DNA of 64,000 bases from contig NZ_CP104264.1 of the NCBI RefSeq assembly GCF_025244845.1, positions 2,852,001 to 2,916,000 of the forward strand, read 5' to 3'. The notes beneath the pieces were generated by a model that had not been told where the DNA came from, did not search any database, and was given only the letters and a program-made list of their open reading frames with translations. The stretch's first letter is position 1. Each line of letters begins with the position of its first letter. Both the position numbers and the translations under genes were made by a program. Positions 1 to 9,233 of this stretch are shown here, one piece after another. This DNA comes from Arthrobacter sp. zg-Y1171 (GTDB taxonomy: Bacteria > Actinomycetota > Actinomycetes > Actinomycetales > Micrococcaceae).

Positions 1-635
1 TCTGATAGACCTCGGAGAACCCGCGGTTCACCATCAGGCTGGAGAGCACCTCGCAGCGGATGCCTCCGGTGCAGTAGGTGACTACCGGCTTGTCCTTGAG
101 GTCGTCGTACTTGCCCGATTCCAGTTCGGCGATGAAGTCATGCGTGGTGGACACGTCGGGCACCACGGCGCCCTTGAACTTTCCGATCTGCGCTTCGAAG
201 GCGTTGCGTCCGTCGAAAAAGACCACTTCCTCGCCGGCCTTTTCCTTCTCTTCGACCAGCTGGTGGAGTTCTTCCGGGCGCAGGTGCGTGCCGCCGCCGA
301 CCACGCCGTTTTCGTCCACCTTCAATTCGCCCGGTGCGCCGAAACTCACTATCTCGTTGCGCACCTTCACGCTCAGGCGCGGGAAATCCTCCGCGGAGCC
401 CTCGGAGTACTTGATGTCCATCTTCTTGAAGGCGGGGTATTCCCGGGTGGCCTTGACGTAGGCCTTGACGGCGTCCAGCTCTCCTCCGACGGTGCCGTTG
501 ATGCCGTCCTGCGAGATCAGGATGCGCCCGCGCAGGCCCAGTTTTTCACAGAGCGCGCGCTGCCAGAGGCGGATTGCCTCCGGATCGGGAAGAGGAGTGA
601 AAGCGTAATACAGTGCGATTCGGTTCAGTGCCACA
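1..635 (-). CDS. trhO: tRNA uridine(34) hydroxylase TrhO (rhodanese family), partial
   Basis: TrhO hydroxylates the wobble uridine of tRNAs as an early step towards 5-(carboxy)methoxyuridine. The reading frame stays open to the left edge, so the 3' end is missing; 211 residues are visible. The start is a GTG at 633-635 giving [12 protein letters not shown], the usual YceA-family opening. A rhodanese domain follows, with the active-site loop CTGGIRC starting near residue 188. No strong ribosome-binding site is seen before the GTG. It is divergent from the GNAT gene. Family assignment rests on the N-terminal pattern and the Cys loop. Confidence 0.9.
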
Positions 636-717
636 AGACAAGGGTAGACCGAGGCAGGCATGCGCATTTCATCTCGGATGCATACCGTTCGCACCGGGTG
701 GCCGCTAGTGTGCATCT

Positions 718-1371
718 ATGAGAGCGCTGGATGACGATTTGCTTGAGACCTGGGTCTCCGGGTGGGCCCAGGCCCGGGGGTACCGGACCCGCCATGAGGG
801 CCGCTTTCCGGCGGCACTCCTGCATGACCGGACCAATGACTGGGAGTATTTCGCGCTCGAACCCTCCCACGACGAGTTCGCCGCCCTGGCTTCTTCCGCC
901 CGGCACAGCCCCACCCGGCTGTTCACCATCGTGACCACGCGGGTCCACGAAATCCATGGGGCGGCGTCCGTGTACGGGCTGCACATCCGTTCAAGCGACG
1001 AGGTCCTGATGGTCGCCGATATGGCGGGCCAGGACATCGAATACCCCGTGCTGCCGTGGGACGGCTATGAGACCGAAAGCACCCACGAGAACAAGGTGGG
1101 CACCGTAACGGTGCTTGACGCGGGGCAGCCGATAGCGCAGGGACGGGTCGCTGTGATCGACGGTTACGCCGTGTTTGATCGGATCATCACCGAGCCTGCG
1201 TACCGGCGCAGGGGCTTGGGAAGCTACGTGATGCGGGCATTAACCGCGCTGGCGTTGGAGGACGATGCCGATTCCGGGCTGCTTATCGCCTCGCTGGACG
1301 GGCAGGAGCTCTACCGGTACCTGGGCTGGGAGTCCCTCGCCGCCGTCGTTATGTTCGAGCCGCGGCTTTGA
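718..1371 (+). CDS. GNAT family N-acetyltransferase
   Basis: A 217-residue protein whose C-terminal half is a GNAT fold. The acetyl-CoA binding motif RRRGLGSYVM lies at about residues 162-171 after a beta-strand pattern (VAVIDGYAVFDRIIT), and the C-terminus carries LYRYLGWE, common in GNAT enzymes. The N-terminal 120 residues resemble no acceptor-binding domain I can name, so the substrate is unknown. The downstream helicase has an open frame overlapping this gene, but its likely start is at 1442, leaving a gap of about 70 bp. Confidence 0.85.
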   Translation: MRALDDDLLETWVSGWAQARGYRTRHEGRFPAALLHDRTNDWEYFALEPSHDEFAALASSARHSPTRLFTIVTTRVHEIHGAASVYGLHIRSSDEVLMVADMAGQDIEYPVLPWDGYETESTHENKVGTVTVLDAGQPIAQGRVAVIDGYAVFDRIITEPAYRRRGLGSYVMRALTALALEDDADSGLLIASLDGQELYRYLGWESLAAVVMFEPRL

Positions 1372-1441
1372 CCTTCGTACCCCCTTTTCCCCCGGCAGTG
1401 AACAAGCGTGCCCGCGGATTTCCGGGTGGGACAATGAGCAC

Positions 1442-3781
1442 GTGGCTCTTCATGATTCCCTGATTCCGCTGCTGGGCGGCGGCGCCGAGCCCGAGCAGCT
1501 GATGCACGTGCACCATATTCCTGCGCGCCGTGCCGTCACCGCGCCGTGGCCCGAATGGGCGCACCCCGACGTCGTTGCCGCCTACCAACGCCGCGGCATC
1601 CACGAGCCGTGGGCACACCAGATGGAAGCCGCCGAAGCCGCACACAGCGGGCAGCACACGATCATTGCCACCGGCACGGCGTCGGGCAAGTCGCTGGCCT
1701 ACCAGCTGCCCGTCCTCGACGCGATCCACCGCACTTCCCTCGACGACCGCGCCACGCTGGAGCCCTCCGGCGCCGTCGCACTGTATCTGGCCCCCACCAA
1801 GGCGCTGGCTGCCGATCAGCTTGCCGCGGTCAAGTCGCTGCAGCTTCCCACGGTCCGGGCCGAGACGTACGACGGCGACACGGACACGGGTGCCAGGCGC
1901 TGGATCCGGGACCATGCCAACCTCGTGCTCGCCAACCCGGACATGCTGCACTTCGGCGTCCTGCCGAACCACGCCTGGTGGGCGCGGTTCTTCCGACGCC
2001 TGAAATACGTCATCATCGACGAGGCGCACAGCTACCGCGGGGTCTTCGGTTCGAATGTCGCCAACCTGATGCGCCGGCTCCGGCGGATCTGCCGGTACTA
2101 CGGTGCCGATCCGGTGTTCATCGGTGCCTCGGCCACTTCCGCCGAACCGTCGGATTCCTTCAGCCGGCTGATCGGTGCACCGGTCACCGCGGTGACGCAG
2201 GACCATTCGCCGCACGGGTCCACCACGGTGGCCTTGTGGGAGCCGCAGCTGACCGAGCTGAAGGGCGAGAACGGAGCACGGTCGCGGCGCACAGTGGTGG
2301 CGGAGACCGCCGATCTGCTGGCCAACCTGGTCGCAGCGCAGGTCCGCACCATCGCGTTCATCAAATCCCGCCGCGGGGCGGAAACCATTGCCACCATCAC
2401 CCGGCGGCTGCTGGACGAGGTACATCCATCCCTGCCGGACCGGGTGGCGGCCTACCGTTCCGGCTACCTGCCGGAGGAACGGCGGGAGCTGGAACGGCGG
2501 CTGCGCAGCGGTGAACTGCTGGGTATCGCCAGCACCTCGGCGCTGGAACTGGGCATAGACATTTCCGGGCTGGACGCGGTGCTGGTTGCCGGCTGGCCTG
2601 GCACCAGGGCATCGCTGTTCCAGCAGATCGGCCGGGCCGGGCGGTCCGGGCAGGATGCGCTGGCCGCTTTTGTCGCCAGCGACGATCCGCTCGACACCTA
2701 TCTGGTGCACCATCCCGAGGCCATTTTCGACATTTCCGTGGAGGCGACGGTCTTTGACCCGTCCAACCCGTACGTGCTGGGACCGCATCTCTGCGCTGCC
2801 GCAGCCGAGCTGCCGATAACTCCGGACGAACGGGAGCTGTTCGGTCCCACCGCGGGCGGGCTGCTGGAGCAGCTCGTGGACCAGGGCTATCTGCGGCGCC
2901 GGCCCTCCGGCTGGTTCTGGACGCATCCGGAAAGCGCCGCGTCCATGGTCAACCTGCGGGCGGCCGGCGGCGGGCCGATCAACATCGTCGAGACGGAAAC
3001 CGGCACGCTGCTGGGCACCATGGACTCCCCGCAGGCGCAGTACCAGGCGCACACCGGGGCAATCTACGTCCATCAGGGGCAGACGTTCCTGGTGGATGAG
3101 CTCAACGAGGCCGACCACTGCGCCATGGTCACCCGCACCAATCCGGAGTTCTACACCCAGGCCCGTGACATTACCCAGGTAGAGGTGCTGGAAACGGACC
3201 GCACCTCCGAGTGGAACGGCATCCAGGTCTGCTTCGGCACGGTGAAGGTCACCACGCAGGTGGTCTCCTACCAGCGCAAGGCCCTGATCTCGAACGAGAT
3301 CCTCGGTGAGGAGCCGTTGGAACTGGAGGCCAAGGAACTGTTCACCAAGGCCGTGTGGTTTGTCATAGATGAGAAGTTCCTCGTCTCGGCCGGGCTTGCC
3401 CCTGCTGATTTCCCCGGTTCCCTGCATGCCGCCGAACACGCTTCCATCGGCATGCTGCCGCTCGTGGCGACCAGCGACCGCTGGGACATCGGCGGGGTGT
3501 CCACTGCCCTGCATGCAGACACTGAGAAGCCGACCATCTTCGTGTACGACGGGCATCCCGGCGGCGCCGGCTTTGCCGAGCGAGGTTACGAGGCGGCACG
3601 GATCTGGCTGGCTGCGACCCGCGATGCCATCCGTGCCTGCGAATGCGACGGCGGCTGCCCCTCCTGCGTGCAGTCCCCCAAGTGCGGCAACAAGAACAAT
3701 CCGCTGGATAAGAAGGGTGCCGTCACGCTGTTGAATGTGCTGTTGGACCACGCTCCGGAGGCCCTGGCCCTGACCTCCTAG
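1442..3781 (+). CDS. DEAH-box helicase of the actinobacterial helicase/secretion neighbourhood (MrfA/YprA-like)
   Basis: Superfamily 2 DNA helicase of about 779 residues. Walker A is GTASGKS near residues 78-84, the DEAH box sits in VIIDEAHSYRG, and the C-terminal RecA lobe contains QQIGRAGRSGQ. The end is a cysteine cluster (Cys 733, 735, 739, 742, 748) like the DUF1998 metal site of MrfA-type repair helicases. The frame is open upstream to 1265, inside the GNAT gene; the GTG at 1442 with GGGTGGG about 11 bases upstream is preferred because earlier residues look non-coding. This helicase characteristically sits opposite a reduced Tad locus in actinobacteria, as here; its exact substrate is not evident. 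Confidence 0.9.
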   Translation: MALHDSLIPLLGGGAEPEQLMHVHHIPARRAVTAPWPEWAHPDVVAAYQRRGIHEPWAHQMEAAEAAHSGQHTIIATGTASGKSLAYQLPVLDAIHRTSLDDRATLEPSGAVALYLAPTKALAADQLAAVKSLQLPTVRAETYDGDTDTGARRWIRDHANLVLANPDMLHFGVLPNHAWWARFFRRLKYVIIDEAHSYRGVFGSNVANLMRRLRRICRYYGADPVFIGASATSAEPSDSFSRLIGAPVTAVTQDHSPHGSTTVALWEPQLTELKGENGARSRRTVVAETADLLANLVAAQVRTIAFIKSRRGAETIATITRRLLDEVHPSLPDRVAAYRSGYLPEERRELERRLRSGELLGIASTSALELGIDISGLDAVLVAGWPGTRASLFQQIGRAGRSGQDALAAFVASDDPLDTYLVHHPEAIFDISVEATVFDPSNPYVLGPHLCAAAAELPITPDERELFGPTAGGLLEQLVDQGYLRRRPSGWFWTHPESAASMVNLRAAGGGPINIVETETGTLLGTMDSPQAQYQAHTGAIYVHQGQTFLVDELNEADHCAMVTRTNPEFYTQARDITQVEVLETDRTSEWNGIQVCFGTVKVTTQVVSYQRKALISNEILGEEPLELEAKELFTKAVWFVIDEKFLVSAGLAPADFPGSLHAAEHASIGMLPLVATSDRWDIGGVSTALHADTEKPTIFVYDGHPGGAGFAERGYEAARIWLAATRDAIRACECDGGCPSCVQSPKCGNKNNPLDKKGAVTLLNVLLDHAPEALALTS

Positions 3782-3798
3782 CCGGACGGCCGCCAGAC

Positions 3799-4464
3799 CT
3801 AGCCGGGAGGTCCGGCTCGCGCCCGGGCCGTGGCCGGCACCGGAAGCGCCGGGACCTGCACTTCCATTTCCACGGTGACGGAGCCGGAACGTGGATCCGC
3901 AGTGCAGTCGCGCAGTGCTGCGTTGTTGCGCGCGGCCACTTCTCCGGCCACCCTGCAGGCATTCCCGGTGCGGGAAGCGGCACCTGCACCGGTGTCGGCA
4001 TCGGCATCGACATCGACATCGACATCGAGGCGACTGGAACCCTGATTGCCGGCGTCGGCGCCCGCACCGGCATCGAGGCCGCTGAAACCCTGAATGCCGG
4101 CAGCGTAGTCCGCGCTGGGGGCGGCTCCGGACGGCCCCAGCCCGCGCAGGGCATCCGCACCGGCGAGCGCGGCGAGATCCGCGGCAGCGGCGGCCCTTAC
4201 AGCAGCCACCGATGCCTGCACCATCACCAGCGCGACCACGGAGAACCCCAGCAACACCATGCAGATCGCCAGCGCGGCAACCGTACCGGCACCCCGGTCA
4301 TTCGGCTCGGTGTTAGCAGCTCCGGGGTTGGCCGGTTCCGCCTTGCCTTCCGTCCTGCCTTCCGTCCTGCCTTCCATACTGCCTTCCGGACGGCTGGCTT
4401 CGGGATCCCCTCGGGCTCCTGCCGCAACGTCGGCTTGGGGTTTATCCGGTGGACGGAATGCCAT
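3799..4464 (-). CDS. TadE-like protein of the helicase/secretion neighbourhood (Rv3654c-like)
   Basis: 221 residues. A low-complexity N-terminus (MEGRTEGRTEGKAEP) precedes the minor-pilin signature DRGAGTVAALAICMVLLGFSVVALV at about residues 56-80, a type IV pilin-like N-methylated helix. The rest is an Ala/Gly-rich extracytoplasmic region ending with a conserved Cys-containing segment (ACRVAGEVAARNNA, then LRDC). A DNA microsatellite of GAC/ATC-type hexamers near 4000-4027 encodes alternating Asp-Val and Asp-Ala. It overlaps the upstream tadE by 23 bp and is the last gene of the Tad operon, converging on the helicase with a 17-bp gap. Confidence 0.8.
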   Translation of the reverse strand: MAFRPPDKPQADVAAGARGDPEASRPEGSMEGRTEGRTEGKAEPANPGAANTEPNDRGAGTVAALAICMVLLGFSVVALVMVQASVAAVRAAAAADLAALAGADALRGLGPSGAAPSADYAAGIQGFSGLDAGAGADAGNQGSSRLDVDVDVDADADTGAGAASRTGNACRVAGEVAARNNAALRDCTADPRSGSVTVEMEVQVPALPVPATARARAGPPG

Positions 4465-4915
4465 GCGGCAGGCCTCCGTCCCCCGGGAAAGCGACGGCGT
4501 CCGCGGAGAGTTCCAGCGGGAGCAGGCTCAGCACGGGCAGGGTCAGGGAGCTGCGGACCTCCACAGCGGTCCATGCCCCCTCAACAGAGAGGATCAGCTC
4601 GGCCGAATCGCCGGCCAGCCGCTGAACTGCAGCCGCCGCGGCGGGCTGATCTGCGCGCATGACCTCACGCGCCGCCGCCCGGGCTGCCTCCTCCAGCCGA
4701 AGCTGGGTGATACCTGCGGAAATACCGGTCAGCCCGCCCACCAGGACAAGCACAATGGCTGGCAGCGCCACCGCGAACTCGGCTGTCACCGCTCCGCGGT
4801 CGCTCTGTCTCGGAGTTTCGCGTGCCGCACCGGCGGCTGTCATCTTCTGCCTCGCGTCCTGTGGTTTCACGGCTGTTTTCCCCGCCGACTCCGCTGTGAC
4901 GGCTGGTCCAGACAT
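4442..4915 (-). CDS. TadE-family minor pilin-like protein
   Basis: 157 residues. The TadE hallmark SDRGAVTAEFAVALPAIVLVLV at about residues 38-59 is a prepilin-like cleavage region with Glu+5, followed by one membrane helix. The C-terminal part is predicted outside the membrane (QLRLEEAARAAAREVMR). In intact actinobacterial loci it follows the DUF4244 pilin-like gene; here that gene has only its 3' half left, ending at 4955, 39 bp upstream of this start. Its native promoter (before cpaE) now lies 24 kb away, so expression may be changed. Confidence 0.85.
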   Translation of the reverse strand: MSGPAVTAESAGKTAVKPQDARQKMTAAGAARETPRQSDRGAVTAEFAVALPAIVLVLVGGLTGISAGITQLRLEEAARAAAREVMRADQPAAAAAVQRLAGDSAELILSVEGAWTAVEVRSSLTLPVLSLLPLELSADAVAFPGDGGLPHGIPSTG

Positions 4916-4954
4916 GTTTGTCCCGTGGGCACTGTTCCGCGCTCCTTCCTTCGC

Positions 4955-5056
4955 CTACCCCAAAGTCAGCGCGGACCGGATGAGCGAGACCAGCATGCCG
5001 CGGACCTCGTCACCGCCCAGAATGATGGCCAGCAAACCCGCAAAAGCCACGGCCGC
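4955..5056 (-). pseudogene. DUF4244 pilin-like gene, severed 3' half
   Basis: Reading the minus strand from the GC at 5055-5056 gives AAVAFAGLLAIILGG, then DEVRGMLVSLIRSALTLG and TAG at 4955-4957. This is the second half of a Flp/DUF4244 hydrophobic helix and its C-terminus. The first half lies at 29478-29747. Joining the two across the GC gives an uninterrupted frame of 124 codons including the stop. No start codon or ribosome-binding site serves this fragment, so it is not expected to be translated alone. Confidence 0.88.
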
Positions 5057-5082
5057 CGCCGTGCACGGTCTTAGACATACTT
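5046..5082. other. attL of the integrated element
   Basis: Host arm GCCACG (5046-5051), core GC (5055-5056), then element sequence containing the palindrome half CGCCGTGCAC (5057-5066) and the outer arm ACATACTT (5075-5082). The mirror-image outer arm AAGTATGT begins attR at 29450. The integrase gene starts 18 bp beyond this site, the usual layout for a large serine integrase and its attachment site. Confidence 0.85.
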
Positions 5083-5100
5083 TCAGCTAAGCTGTGACGC

Positions 5101-6585
5101 ATGTCTCCTGCCACAACCGCTCGTCCCCGAGTTGCCATATACGCCCGTCAGTCGGAGGACGTTGACCAGGGCATCGTCCAGCAACTCGATGATTGCCGGG
5201 CGGAGGCCGCCCGGCGGAGCTGGCGCGTAGTGGCTGAGTTCCGGGACAACGATACCGGCGCCAGCAAGGCCCGCGGCCCGAAGACCGACTGGTACAAGAT
5301 GCTGGGTGAGTTCGATGCCGGTACGTTTGACCTATTGCTAGTCACGGAAACATCGCGGCTGACCCGAAGCCTCACTGATGTCCTCGACGTATGCCCGCCC
5401 CGCCGTGACGTCCGTGTTGTAGTGATCCGTGAGGGCATCGACACCGACGTCGATGACTTCATGCTTAAACAGCTGGTGCTCCTCGCCGAGCGCGAGGTCA
5501 AAATCAAGGCGGCGCGCGCAGCTCGTTACGCCGCAGAGCGCCGCAAGGAAGGCCATCCAGGCGCAGGGAAGACACCGCACGGATACCGATGGGTGTCCGC
5601 ACCCGACCGAGGCCCTGCAAACACTCGCTACGTCGTAGATGAAACCGAAGCCTCGGACGTCCGAAAGATTTTCACCGAGTTTCTCGTAGGTGCATCGCTC
5701 GGACAAATAGCTCGAGACCTCAACGGCGCTGGCAGTTCAACGCGCAAAGGCGCAAGGTGGCGCTCGGACAATGTGCGCCGGATCCTCATGAACCCGTTCT
5801 ATGCAGCCCTGTTGCCGCCGGCCCAGCCCTCCGGCAAGCATTCCCTGGCACAGATCGACCTGGGGGCGTGCACTCCTGGTGCTTGGGAAGCGATTGTGGA
5901 AGTCGAACAGTTGATCGCCGCACGCGGCCGCCTGGTCGGTGTCAAACCTAATCACAATGGCACCGCCCGTAGATGGTTGCTATCCGGTTTGGCCACTTGT
6001 TCCGTCTGCAGCGAGCCCGTTCGTTCAGCACGTGGAGAGACGCATCCAACAGCCCGAAGGGACGGCACCGGCACCGCTCCTAGCCAGCGTTACCACACCT
6101 ACCGCTGCGTAAACGGTCACTTCATGCGGAACGGGGACGTCATCGACGACTATGTCGCAGCATTGTGCGTTGCTCGCCTGTCGGAGGCCGATGCAGCGGC
6201 CCTACTCGTGCCTGAGACCAACGGGGCGGACATCTCCGCGCTGCATAACCGCCGCGAGGCGCTCCGAGCGAGCAGGAAAAACGTCTTCTCACTCATCGAC
6301 GACGACCCTGCCCGGCTCGCAGACGCCGAGGATCGGCTTAATGATCTGGAAGACCAGCTGAGGACACTCGACGAGGAAATCACGCGCGTCACCAGCCGGA
6401 GCCCCTTTGCCGACCTGGTCGGTGTCGAGGACGTCCGAGCTTGGTGGGAGTCCGCTACCCTCGCTCGTCGCCGGGCGGTCGTGGACTTCCTGATGAGCGT
6501 TTCCATTTGTCCAATCGGGAAGGGACGCCGCCTTGCGGGGTGGGAGCAAGTTAAAGAAACGGTCCAAGTCAAACCTAAGGTTTGA
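5101..6585 (+). CDS. Large serine recombinase (site-specific integrase)
   Basis: 494 residues. The N-terminal resolvase domain opens RPRVAIYARQSED with the catalytic Ser at residue 18, followed by ETSRLTRSLTDVLDV, the conserved arginine motif. A recombinase domain (GKTPHGYRW, then SLGQIARDLNGAG and RRILMNPFYA) precedes a zinc ribbon (CSVCSEPV ... YRCVNGHF) at about residues 300-345. A coiled-coil stretch follows at about 380-440. These enzymes recombine short attP and attB sites through a 2-bp core. It starts 18 bp inside attL. An 11-bp palindrome, CAGCTAAGCTG, occupies 5084-5094 just before the ATG, and no ribosome-binding site is seen, so the mRNA may be leaderless or tightly controlled. 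Confidence 0.95.
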   Translation: MSPATTARPRVAIYARQSEDVDQGIVQQLDDCRAEAARRSWRVVAEFRDNDTGASKARGPKTDWYKMLGEFDAGTFDLLLVTETSRLTRSLTDVLDVCPPRRDVRVVVIREGIDTDVDDFMLKQLVLLAEREVKIKAARAARYAAERRKEGHPGAGKTPHGYRWVSAPDRGPANTRYVVDETEASDVRKIFTEFLVGASLGQIARDLNGAGSSTRKGARWRSDNVRRILMNPFYAALLPPAQPSGKHSLAQIDLGACTPGAWEAIVEVEQLIAARGRLVGVKPNHNGTARRWLLSGLATCSVCSEPVRSARGETHPTARRDGTGTAPSQRYHTYRCVNGHFMRNGDVIDDYVAALCVARLSEADAAALLVPETNGADISALHNRREALRASRKNVFSLIDDDPARLADAEDRLNDLEDQLRTLDEEITRVTSRSPFADLVGVEDVRAWWESATLARRRAVVDFLMSVSICPIGKGRRLAGWEQVKETVQVKPKV

Positions 6586-6996
6586 ACTAACACGCGGCAG
6601 GATCCGTCCCGCTATTAAAGCTACGTGCTGAACAAAAAAACCTAACCGGACGAAGCGGGCCAGAGCACGACATTTCTGGCGACTTCGTGACTGGCGGGTT
6701 CGGCTGTCCCCAGCCTCCCAGCTGTTCCGCCCAACGCAGGGCAAACGACAGGAGCGTCCTCCTCACCAGTTTCCAAGTGGAAGGCCCACGGACTCGCGCG
6801 GGTGCTGCTAGGCAGAGCCCGTGCGTTCGGGTATGTGCGCATCGTGGTGTTTGGTCCAGTATCTGACGTTGAATGCTCTCGGCTCCTGAGATACTTCGCT
6901 GCGCTGTCCAGGGGAGCGTCAAGAGCAACAGCGCCCTTCGACGCTTCACCCTTTTGAGCTAGGTAGCTTCGTCGTCAAACAGTACGAAATCTCTGC
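6586..6996. other. 411-bp stretch without a convincing gene
   Basis: Frames on the minus strand here (about 120 codons at most) show no domain, signal peptide or ribosome-binding site and have compositionally implausible translations. It separates the convergent ends of the integrase gene and the 6997-7479 gene. I see no strong terminator hairpin. Confidence 0.4.
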
Positions 6997-7479
6997 CTAA
7001 TAGGTGGCGAATGCCGACTTGCTTTTGACCAGTATCTCCAGGTCCATTGTCTGTTGCAGTGGGCTTGGCTTCCATCCGAGTGCCGCCTGGACGAAGCCCG
7101 CCTTGCCTCTGTTGCGTCCGGCTTCCCACAGCTCGTCTTCGACTGGCAGGTGGAGGAAGTTCAGTCTCGTTCCCGACACGGAGTGTACCGGCCAGGTGTA
7201 GAAGCTGAGGAAGTTCTCAGGGTACGGGCCATCGTCAGGGCAGAACGGAGCCTTCTCGTAGATCGCAGGGCCGGAAATCGCCCAGGAGATGGGTAGCGTC
7301 CCCCGTCGTCCTATGTGCTGGATCCAGGCGCCCAAGGCCTGTTCGGCGCTCATCTCATCCGGGAGGTTATCGTCCGAGACCGTGTGGGCGCCAGGGAGGG
7401 ACCAACTGAGGAACAGCGGGGTCTCTTTCCAGACACCCCCGTTCACTGCTCTGCTCCGGAAATTCCACAGGTTCTGCAC
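6997..7479 (-). CDS. Hypothetical protein
   Basis: About 160 residues if started at the GTG at 7479; a second GTG at 7446 with GGAG about 8 bases upstream would give 149. The body (LPDEMSAEQALGAWIQHIG, then ISWAISGPAIYEKAPFC) reads like a soluble globular protein with many aromatic residues and no membrane segment. The frame stays open upstream to 7689, but that part crosses a 32-bp palindrome and looks non-coding. It is divergent from the gene at 7675. I do not recognise the family. Confidence 0.55.
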   Translation of the reverse strand: MQNLWNFRSRAVNGGVWKETPLFLSWSLPGAHTVSDDNLPDEMSAEQALGAWIQHIGRRGTLPISWAISGPAIYEKAPFCPDDGPYPENFLSFYTWPVHSVSGTRLNFLHLPVEDELWEAGRNRGKAGFVQAALGWKPSPLQQTMDLEILVKSKSAFATY

Positions 7480-7540
7480 CGGTCCGCCGCCCTTCTTTCG
7501 TCGAGATTTGATCCTAACCCGGACAAGGTACCGACTGACT

Positions 7541-7572
7541 TTCAGCCCCTGCCCCCGGGGACAGGGGCTGAA
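7541..7572. repeat. Near-perfect 32-bp palindrome in a divergent intergenic region
   Basis: Arms TTCAGCCCCTG (7541-7551) and CAGGGGCTGAA (7562-7572) flank CCCC/GGGG with a single C/A mismatch. It lies between the divergent genes at 7479 and 7675. No T-tract follows on either strand, so an intrinsic terminator is less likely than an operator or a structured leader. Confidence 0.6.
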
Positions 7573-7674
7573 GTTGAGCCTGCGCAGCGGGTGCGCAGCA
7601 GGGACTGTGACGTCGGAACTCAAAGGCTGAGATCCGCCGATAGGATGACCGGAAAACGAGTGACCAGGGGGATC

Positions 7675-8952
7675 ATGACTATCGAACACAAGAGAAAAAT
7701 GGCCTTAGAGTACGACATGCCGGCGGCACTCCAAAACTGCCTCCTGCAGTTGTCCGAGAACGCCCTGTTCGTTTCCCTGGCGGCCATGGACCGCGGGGAA
7801 ACCGATACCGCCATGGAACTCCTCGAGACGGGCCTGAAAGCACGGCTGGAGAGGCAGTCCACACTGGACGGTGGTCAGGCGACGAACTGGAGGTGGATCC
7901 ATCCCGTGCACGCCACTGCCGCAGCTACAGCAGGAAGGGACGACCTCATCCGCTTGGCCGCAGCCACAGAGTCCAAAGCACTGGAACAGATCAGTGCCGG
8001 GCTAGATGAGCCGACAAAACTGCCGGACCTTAGCGCTCAGGGAATTACGGTCTCAGGTCTGATGCCCTATGAGGACCAGATGCAGCGGCACAAGGCCAGC
8101 CTGCAGGGCAGGCTGGACCATATCTCCGAACAGCGGGACCGTTTGCTGGAGTCACTCAAGCTTATTGACGTGTATCAATCAGTGCGGGACATCGCGGCTG
8201 CCGAGCCGGGGATTAGGCAGACTGCACTTGCCGCGAGGCTGTCCGAACCCTTCGTCAAGCGCACGTCCACCTTGGTGAACCAGCTGGAAGCGGCTAAACA
8301 GGTCGTCACGGCCAAGGATGGATCCCGGGTGACCGTCTGGCCGGCGGGGCACCCTGATCTCCCCCCATCTCTGCGCGTCGTTAGCCGCCCATGGACTTTC
8401 ACTGATGTCGATGCCATGGATGGCCCGGATGCCCTTCCAGCCCTGGAGGAGCAGGCACTCAAGGTCGTTGGGTGGGCTCAGAACCTGGCGTCAGTGATCA
8501 GGTCAGGCATCGAGACTCCGGACGACCCGCAAAGCATCCGGATCCAAGACTTTATCGAGCATCCGATGGGGCCAGCGGAGTCGGAAGGCCAGCTGTGCAA
8601 CATGGATGATGAGTGGAGGGAACTTACCGTCTGGGGTCATGTTCCCCTGGACGTGCCGGCCGCCATCGTTGCAAGGTTCCGAGAGACGCAATTCTCCCGT
8701 GTCAAGGCCCGATCGATGAAAAGATGGCTCACCTCCACGCCCCGTCATACATATGTGGTGGCAGTCCCTGGAAAGGCACAGCGCTTAGGGGTGTCCCGGC
8801 CCATCCTCAAAGAAGTAGAAGTTCCATGTCCTGGAGCCATCCCCGTTACCGTGCTTGAGAACGCAGCCGACCCTAGCGCGGCTGTCGTAGGCACGACCAA
8901 ACGGATGCTCTGGCTGTGGGAAGCTGAAAACCGTGCGGCGTCAGAGGGTTGA
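7675..8952 (+). CDS. Unknown protein with a possible winged-helix segment
   Basis: 425 residues. The ATG at 7675 is chosen because AGGGGG lies 5-10 bases upstream; the longer open frame crosses the palindrome. The N-terminal ~120 residues are Leu/Ala-rich and helical. Residues about 170-225 (ALAARLSEPFVKRTSTLVNQL, followed by a short charged wing) resemble a winged helix-turn-helix. The C-terminal ~200 residues resemble nothing I can name. The tandem structured element at 9234-9571 begins 281 bp downstream on the same strand, which makes a gene-plus-RNA unit conceivable but unproven. Confidence 0.75.
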   Translation: MTIEHKRKMALEYDMPAALQNCLLQLSENALFVSLAAMDRGETDTAMELLETGLKARLERQSTLDGGQATNWRWIHPVHATAAATAGRDDLIRLAAATESKALEQISAGLDEPTKLPDLSAQGITVSGLMPYEDQMQRHKASLQGRLDHISEQRDRLLESLKLIDVYQSVRDIAAAEPGIRQTALAARLSEPFVKRTSTLVNQLEAAKQVVTAKDGSRVTVWPAGHPDLPPSLRVVSRPWTFTDVDAMDGPDALPALEEQALKVVGWAQNLASVIRSGIETPDDPQSIRIQDFIEHPMGPAESEGQLCNMDDEWRELTVWGHVPLDVPAAIVARFRETQFSRVKARSMKRWLTSTPRHTYVVAVPGKAQRLGVSRPILKEVEVPCPGAIPVTVLENAADPSAAVVGTTKRMLWLWEAENRAASEG

Positions 8953-9233
8953 CACGGGATCCCGGTCTCCAGTCCGAAGGCGCGGTTCCTGCCGAAGGAG
9001 AGAGGCGCGCGCCAGCGATGGTTCCAGGGGCACCCCGACGATGCGCAGCATTGGCGGGGCAAGAGAGCGCCAGCGAACGTAGTAGGGGCCCGGAGCGCAG
9101 CGACCGAAGGGATGTCGGCTGTGCCGACCACCGAAGCGTAGCGAGGTGCCATCCCCCCTTATGCCCTTTCCCTTTTTCCCTCGCATCTGGAGCTTTAGCG
9201 GAAGATCGAGGGGAGTTCTGCTGGTGTTTCAGA

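Noticed and set aside
1349..3751. An 800-codon open frame on the minus strand opposite the helicase
   Set aside because: It is antisense to a gene with complete helicase motifs; its translation is low-complexity and lacks a ribosome-binding site. Long antisense frames are expected in high-GC coding DNA.
5055..5070. Alternative attachment core GTGCAC shared by both element ends
   Set aside because: Recombining there would leave DUF4244 out of frame and attB would lose its symmetry. The repeats are explained as the two arms of the attP palindrome.
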